This document shows, in pieces, positions 59,564-64,000 of a stretch of 64,000 nt of DNA; within the stretch, counting starts at the first letter, position 1, and each line of letters opens with the position of its first letter. Source of the stretch: Proales similis (Eukaryota; Rotifera; Eurotatoria; Ploima; Proalidae); assembly GCA_019059635.1 (NCBI GenBank), contig JAGVRJ010000007.1:2170001-2234000 (forward strand), written 5' to 3'. The notes under the pieces were generated by a model. The model made no database searches. It was not told where the DNA came from and saw nothing but the letters and a program-made list of their open reading frames with translations. The translations under genes and the position numbers were made by a program.

Positions 59564-60661
59564 TTAGTCTGAGAAATTGCTCATTCGTTGATATCCTATA
59601 CCCGTGCACTCAATGACGAAGCTCTGCTGATCTGAGTAAGGCGAGATTACATGAAATTTAGCGCCTGTAAGCTTTTCTGCGTAATGAATTGCCGTCTGCG
59701 TATGCAGAGTCAAGGGACCAGTTTTGATTCTTGATATTCCCTGTGCCAATGCCATTAAAATAATCATCTGATCCTGCATGTATTGATCTACGCAAGCCTG
59801 GCGATTAAGATCCTCAATAAGATCTCTAGCGGCATCTTCTCCCACTTGTTCAGACGGTACGCCGCGTTTTCCTAGAGCTGAACCGCCGAGCAAACAGCCG
59901 GTGCTTGTCTCGGCCACAATCATGATCCCGGCTCCTACTCCGACGTGATTATGGCTCGGTTCTTTTTCAGCTTTTATGTCGATTTCTAAATCTTTGAACA
60001 CTGATCTGAGCAGTTTTGTTGCCGAAGATGCGATTCTCTTTGCGACGTCTAGTGTAAGAAAACCGGCCACAAAGGCTCGTCCTCGTATTCTTGTCACAAC
60101 TCCGAATTCCGTTAAGTCAACACTATTCAGCTTTTCAATTGGTTGAATTTTTAAATATAATTCGCCCCCGCCTTTAGGGTAGTAGCCTCGCCGTATTATT
60201 TGACAATCCACACTTACTCCAAATCGCGCACTGATTGGCTTGAAGATTTCTTGAAAGTAATCTATCTGCGGAGCATTCTCGGCATTTGTTCCTCCTCGCA
60301 AGTGCAATTCGCTCTGCCGCTTGGCAAATATGAGGCATGGTAATGCGCTTTGGATTAGAAGACAAACACTCCCGGCCGTTTTAGTATCAGCTTTGTACAC
60401 TCCTGGTGTGAGCTCGACTGGCTGAAATGAAACCTCTGTCGACTTGAGATGACCTCCCTCTAGCCTTGCTTTAGAAATATCTCTAAGTAGTTCTATGCCG
60501 GTAAGATGCTGCGCTTTAAGGCCACCCTCTTTGCGTCCGGCTCTAATTTTTGAAATGCGAATCGGCCTAGCGAGAAGAACACTCAAGGCAGTTGTCAGAC
60601 GCAGAATCTGTCCGCCGCCTTCTAAATAGCTGCCGTCAATATCCAGATAACTTGCTTCCAT
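59564..60661 (-). CDS. RTCA: RNA 3'-terminal phosphate cyclase RTCA
   Basis: ATP-dependent enzyme that converts RNA 3'-phosphate (and slowly 2'-phosphate) ends to 2',3'-cyclic phosphate. 365 aa in one exon; the ATG at 60661 (MEASYLDIDGSYLEGGGQIL) matches the family start. An ATG 114 nt upstream would add a hydrophobic leader with no family counterpart. Strings: LRLTTALSVLLARPI, RAGRKEGGLKAQHLTG, ADTKTAGSVCLLIQSALPC, LHLRGGTNAENAPQIDY, RRGYYPKGGGEL, GRAFVAGFLTLDVAKRIAS, AETSTGCLLGGSALGKRG, YMQDQMIILMALAQGISRIK and LTLHTQTAIHYAEKL, with the adenylylated His in LHTQT. All active-site parts are present. Convergent with the MLK gene (181 bp) and divergent from the RNA-repair fusion gene (470 bp). 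Confidence 0.97.
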   Translation of the reverse strand: MEASYLDIDGSYLEGGGQILRLTTALSVLLARPIRISKIRAGRKEGGLKAQHLTGIELLRDISKARLEGGHLKSTEVSFQPVELTPGVYKADTKTAGSVCLLIQSALPCLIFAKRQSELHLRGGTNAENAPQIDYFQEIFKPISARFGVSVDCQIIRRGYYPKGGGELYLKIQPIEKLNSVDLTEFGVVTRIRGRAFVAGFLTLDVAKRIASSATKLLRSVFKDLEIDIKAEKEPSHNHVGVGAGIMIVAETSTGCLLGGSALGKRGVPSEQVGEDAARDLIEDLNRQACVDQYMQDQMIILMALAQGISRIKTGPLTLHTQTAIHYAEKLTGAKFHVISPYSDQQSFVIECTGIGYQRMSNFSD

Positions 60662-61131
60662 TTGCAAACTCTTTGTTATTAGCAGTTGTAATAGTAGAGC
60701 TACCGTATTCGCCCAGTTAAAGATAGACGGGCTGTTTGGAATCTGAGTTATTATATTATGAGATATAATGAACATTAATTCCTAATAATTTTGTTGCGAA
60801 AATTTAGGTTCATTGAGAAGCATTGGTTGTCTTTTTATAATTATTGATGTGACAATTATGAATAATAATTAATAAGGTGCCGAAATAGACGATTGAATCC
60901 ATGTTCGATTTTCTACTCAATTTAAATATTAAAAAAAGGCCAAAAAAGTGCCAATGGAACTGAGTGCATACCACAACACTCTCATAGCACATCTTAATTA
61001 TGCTTAAATTGCATCATGGTTTGAAATCACAATCCTTTGAGGGTAATTGCCGAATTCGAATGCACTCTAGGCATCAAAAAGCTGTGTACGAGCTTTTTGT
61101 TCAGAGAAACATAAGTTGAACCCAAGCGTTC
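60662..61131. promoter_or_regulatory. Shared 470 bp divergent upstream region of RTCA and the RNA-repair fusion gene
   Basis: Only spacer between two start codons pointing away from each other. A/T-rich, no clear TATA box for either gene that I can defend. The small distance makes a shared bidirectional promoter likely but this is inferred from layout alone. Confidence 0.5.
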
Positions 61132-64000
61132 ATGACAGAACCAGAAACCCTAGAACAAGAGCTCCAAGCATTGAGCTTGCTTATAGCTCCTGACCACACG
61201 CTCAAAATCGAGTCCGAATCGAGCATTACCAGAATTCAAATTCAGTTGGGAAAATTTTCCACAATCAACGCAGTCCTTCAAGATAGCTATCCTATTCGCT
61301 GGCCTAACACACTGGTGTTCAGGTTCGCTGAGTCAAACAACATTAAACAGCAACGCCAAGAAGCTTTGAATCAATTCAGAGAGAAGGTTGATCAGGAAAT
61401 AAACTCAATAGTTGACCACAGCCATGGACGATGCTGTATTCTCAAAGTTTATTCAAAAGTTATCCAGTTAATTAGCCAAAGTGACGACTATACCCGTCAG
61501 AGCATCGATTTGCTCAATTCTCAGGCAAAAGAGCCAATTCAAAAAGTTCAAGAAAAAGTCCGAAAGGAAAGGGCAGCCAAGTCAAATAATAGTGAAACAA
61601 ATCCCGAGAAGAGGAAATTCAGAGGAGCCGATTTAATATTTGAGCGTATAAAATGGGATGAAAAAATCGATCAGAGTAGCGTGATAATCGGCTATCTTGA
61701 TCGGTTTAAAGGGGTCAAAGAGATTCGCTTCACCGAGTTCAAAGGTGTTCACGATGATAAAGAAGGAGTTCCTCTTCATCGCATCCGTTACTTTAAAATA
61801 AACGATAAAATTTGCTGGGACCGAGACAAACGGCTTGATCTACTCACTGGCTCAGATTCGAACGAATTTTTCGCATCAGCTTCTGTTTCTGCTCCTTCCA
61901 ACTCTCAATTTGAGCTCATTGACTTTAATCGAGATCAGTGGATCGAATCCGCCTTACCAGACCCGCCTGAAGCCCTCTCTGGTTTTAAGTTTCTAACTTT
62001 AAATTTAATGTCAAACAAGAATTTCGAAAGGTCCCTCCAGCAACTGGGTTTGAAAACTGTGCCAGATCCAAAGCAAAGAGCTCGTCAAATTATAGAACAA
62101 ATTAGAGCTGGCTCGTTCGACTTGCTTCATTTACAAGAGTGTGATGATGACGAAGAGAACGCCCTCAAAAATGATGAGTATATCCAAGCAAATTACTCGA
62201 TGCTTATCGACCGAGTGGGCAAGTGCGCAACGCTCTCTCGAGTTAAGCCAAGTAGTTTTGAGCATCGACCGCTAGGAGAAGGCTCTATTAAATCGGCTGT
62301 TTTGGCATTATTTAGCCTTTCGGTTAATAGCTGGATAACTCAAACCCTACTATCTGTAAATGTTCATTTGACTTCAGACAAATCCAAAAATGCCAGTCAC
62401 AAACGCATCGAACAAATCGAAACCTTGACGAACATTCTCAATGAGAGTAGATACTCTGGTAGCGATTATATTGTCTTAGCTGGTGATTTCAATTCAGATG
62501 ATGCAAATGCCGAAGAGGCAAATGCAATTAAAGAGCTTCTACTGAGCAAAGGCTTTATAGACATCGCACCAGATGTGCTTACTTTTGATCCTTCTACTAA
62601 CTTGAGCGCCGCGCTCACGTCAAGTAGAAAAATAGCTCGACGCTACGATAGATTGTTGATTAAGAGCCAACGCCAAGCACCTAAAGTTGAACGCCTGCTC
62701 CTTATCGGAACTAAACCTTACCCGATTGTTGACAATTCGATAAAAACCCATGCACCTTATCTAGAGATCAAGGAGTTCTGTCCTCAGAGTACTGTCCAAC
62801 TCTATCCTGAATTTGAGCAGATTTCTAAAGCACCAATACCCGCTAATTCACAGTTCTTACACATGTCTGATCATTATGGGCTTGCTGTGGACTTGAAATT
62901 TTCAAAGCCAGCACCTAAGCTAGTTCACAAGAGTAGCTTGGCAATTATTTGTCCAGAGCATGAAGCTGAACTCATTCAATCGATCAGAGCCGTTCACGAT
63001 CCTCAATTTAATCGATGGCCGCCGCACATAAATCTCGTTTATCCGTTCGTTTCTGAACAAGATTCTGATTTTGAAAATTTGATTGGCATCCTCATGCAAT
63101 GTCTGGCTCAGTTTCAGCCATTTATATGCGAGCTAGAACAAATCTCGTCTTTCGTCCAAAATAAAGTTGTTTATCTGGAACCTAGTCAAAAGTCAACAAG
63201 AATCATCAAAAAAATTTATGGATATTTAGCTCAAACCCTTCAAGATCACGGAGTGGCGGAAAAGTCCAACTTTAATCCACATTTGACTATTGCACAGCCG
63301 GTTGACAAACGTAATGCTAGTTCATATTGGACTCAATCAACTTTATTGGCAATCAAGAGCTTAATCGCTTCAAGGCCACTGGGATCTTTTGCAGTCGACT
63401 GCATTTATTGGATAACCAGGGACGACACCAGTCCGTTTGAAATCAAGTTTGCGTTCCCACTCGGAGTATTTTATCCTCCTGTGACCGTTGGGCTCAATCC
63501 ACTCGATTTTGATGTTTCAAAGAAAAGCATTCTGAGTTTTCTCAGTTCTGAGGGTCTAATCACACCAGAACATGATCACAATCAGCTAATTGAGCAAGTT
63601 CAGAAACTGAAAGAAGAAATAGCTAAATCAGTTTCGGAATCGCAATCTTACAAATCTCCACCGAATTGTTTCGTTGACTACGATGAAGTAGACGAAGATC
63701 AATCGTGGTCTCTGGTCACAGTCGGCTCTTTCGTTCATGGACTTAGTGCAAATGATCTAGACCTTGCCCTTTTACGATGGTCTGCTTTTACCAGCTCGCC
63801 TGACGAAGCCTTCTCGTCTGATGTTTGTCGCAAATTGGCTCAGAACAGCGGGCTATTTAGCTTTGCTCGGAACGTCAGTGATGCCCAGGTGCCTATTATC
63901 GAGCTAGTTGTTAAGAATTCTTTAGTTCCTTCAATCGACATACAAGTGTTCAATTTGGATCCCTTGGCCAAAGTTAAACACTTGAGTCCGGGCCTGTTTT
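61132..64000 (+). CDS. Multidomain RNA-end processing fusion: RWD, MJ1316 (DUF504), EEP, 2H and nucleotidyltransferase (3' end outside window)
   Basis: ATG at 61132 opens at least 956 codons without a stop or intron. Residues 1-118 look RWD-like (ELQALSLLIA, then YPIRWPNTLVFRF). Residues 162-241 are MJ1316/DUF504: RKFRGADLIFERIKWDE, VIIGYLDRFKGVKEIRFTEF, VPLHRIRYFKIND, ICWDRDKRLDLL; this domain is tied to recognition of RNA 2',3'-cyclic ends. Residues 284-590 are an endonuclease/exonuclease/phosphatase fold: FKFLTLNLM (N291), DLLHLQE (E336), VLAGDFNSD (D452, N454), RYDRLLI (D506), SDH (D580, H581). Residues 603-765 are a 2H phosphodiesterase: WPPHINLVYPF (H632) and FNPHLTIAQ (H717, T719). Residues 855-956+ begin a polymerase-beta-type nucleotidyltransferase, VTVGSFVHGLSANDLDLALL with D875 and D877. 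Every catalytic residue expected is in place. Confidence 0.9.
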   Translation, partial: MTEPETLEQELQALSLLIAPDHTLKIESESSITRIQIQLGKFSTINAVLQDSYPIRWPNTLVFRFAESNNIKQQRQEALNQFREKVDQEINSIVDHSHGRCCILKVYSKVIQLISQSDDYTRQSIDLLNSQAKEPIQKVQEKVRKERAAKSNNSETNPEKRKFRGADLIFERIKWDEKIDQSSVIIGYLDRFKGVKEIRFTEFKGVHDDKEGVPLHRIRYFKINDKICWDRDKRLDLLTGSDSNEFFASASVSAPSNSQFELIDFNRDQWIESALPDPPEALSGFKFLTLNLMSNKNFERSLQQLGLKTVPDPKQRARQIIEQIRAGSFDLLHLQECDDDEENALKNDEYIQANYSMLIDRVGKCATLSRVKPSSFEHRPLGEGSIKSAVLALFSLSVNSWITQTLLSVNVHLTSDKSKNASHKRIEQIETLTNILNESRYSGSDYIVLAGDFNSDDANAEEANAIKELLLSKGFIDIAPDVLTFDPSTNLSAALTSSRKIARRYDRLLIKSQRQAPKVERLLLIGTKPYPIVDNSIKTHAPYLEIKEFCPQSTVQLYPEFEQISKAPIPANSQFLHMSDHYGLAVDLKFSKPAPKLVHKSSLAIICPEHEAELIQSIRAVHDPQFNRWPPHINLVYPFVSEQDSDFENLIGILMQCLAQFQPFICELEQISSFVQNKVVYLEPSQKSTRIIKKIYGYLAQTLQDHGVAEKSNFNPHLTIAQPVDKRNASSYWTQSTLLAIKSLIASRPLGSFAVDCIYWITRDDTSPFEIKFAFPLGVFYPPVTVGLNPLDFDVSKKSILSFLSSEGLITPEHDHNQLIEQVQKLKEEIAKSVSESQSYKSPPNCFVDYDEVDEDQSWSLVTVGSFVHGLSANDLDLALLRWSAFTSSPDEAFSSDVCRKLAQNSGLFSFARNVSDAQVPIIELVVKNSLVPSIDIQVFNLDPLAKVKHLSPGLF

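Noticed and set aside
61132-64000. Bacterial contamination as the source of the RNA-repair fusion frame
   Set aside because: It shares base composition and contig with intron-bearing animal genes and has a eukaryotic RWD-like start. Transfer in the distant past remains possible.

Overview
The window is nuclear DNA of an animal with a compact genome. Genes are split by many short GT-AG introns, mostly about 50-70 nt. Genes lie close together on both strands. The gene set is that of a bilaterian: forkhead FoxB, the clock protein PERIOD, tyrosine hydroxylase, a type II membrane dipeptidyl peptidase, IFT172, Smaug, ORC3 and a mixed-lineage kinase. I cannot name the species. A small invertebrate with a reduced genome, such as a tardigrade or a compact-genome annelid, would fit, but that is a guess. 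All exon borders were placed by eye from frame, splice dinucleotides and alignment to remembered family members, so single borders may be off by a few bases.

Layout. 1-4341 (-): 5' two thirds of IFT172. 4768-6354 (+): tRNA methyltransferase TRDMT1/Dnmt2. 6486-6847 (+): weak small membrane-protein model. 7717-9936 (-): foxB. 9937-13927: gene-free, repeat-rich DNA. 13928-17847 (-): period. 18709-21518 (+): MRPS35, then spermidine synthase. 21913-23589 (+): unidentified low-complexity protein with a segment like a LINE ORF2 linker. 23765-26376 (-): HACL2/ILVBL. 26377-29703: no gene seen. 29704-39767 (+): a collinear run of DPP6/10-like peptidase, COMTD1-like O-methyltransferase, MORN1 with an added N-terminal Ras-like domain, and TTC36 with a whole OTUD6 gene inside one intron. 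39917-45690 (-): tyrosine hydroxylase, two small unidentified gene models, a secreted Cys-rich peptide and a Smaug-like protein. 47405-49553 (+): a coiled-coil protein and a death-domain protein. 49760-49832 (-): tRNA-Arg(CCG). 49962-52767 (-): ORC3, and 20 nt upstream of its ATG a small unidentified gene. 53075-55460 (-): a protein with two degenerate kinase domains. 55630-56253 (+): three tRNA-Arg(ACG) copies. 56652-59382 (+): mixed-lineage kinase. 59564-60661 (-): RTCA. 61132 to the window end (+): a very large open frame.

The most striking part is the right end. RTCA, the RNA 3'-phosphate cyclase, is head-to-head with an open frame of at least 956 codons, separated by 470 bp. That protein joins an RWD-like domain, an MJ1316/DUF504 RNA cyclic-end recognition domain, an endonuclease/exonuclease/phosphatase domain, a 2H phosphodiesterase and a polymerase-beta-type nucleotidyltransferase. 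One gene would make 2',3'-cyclic phosphate ends and the other looks built to recognise, open, trim and re-extend such ends. This is a plausible two-gene RNA-end repair or tailing module.

Other links: IFT172 and MORN1 both have close matches to the RFX X-box just upstream of their start codons, which fits ciliary genes under one regulator.
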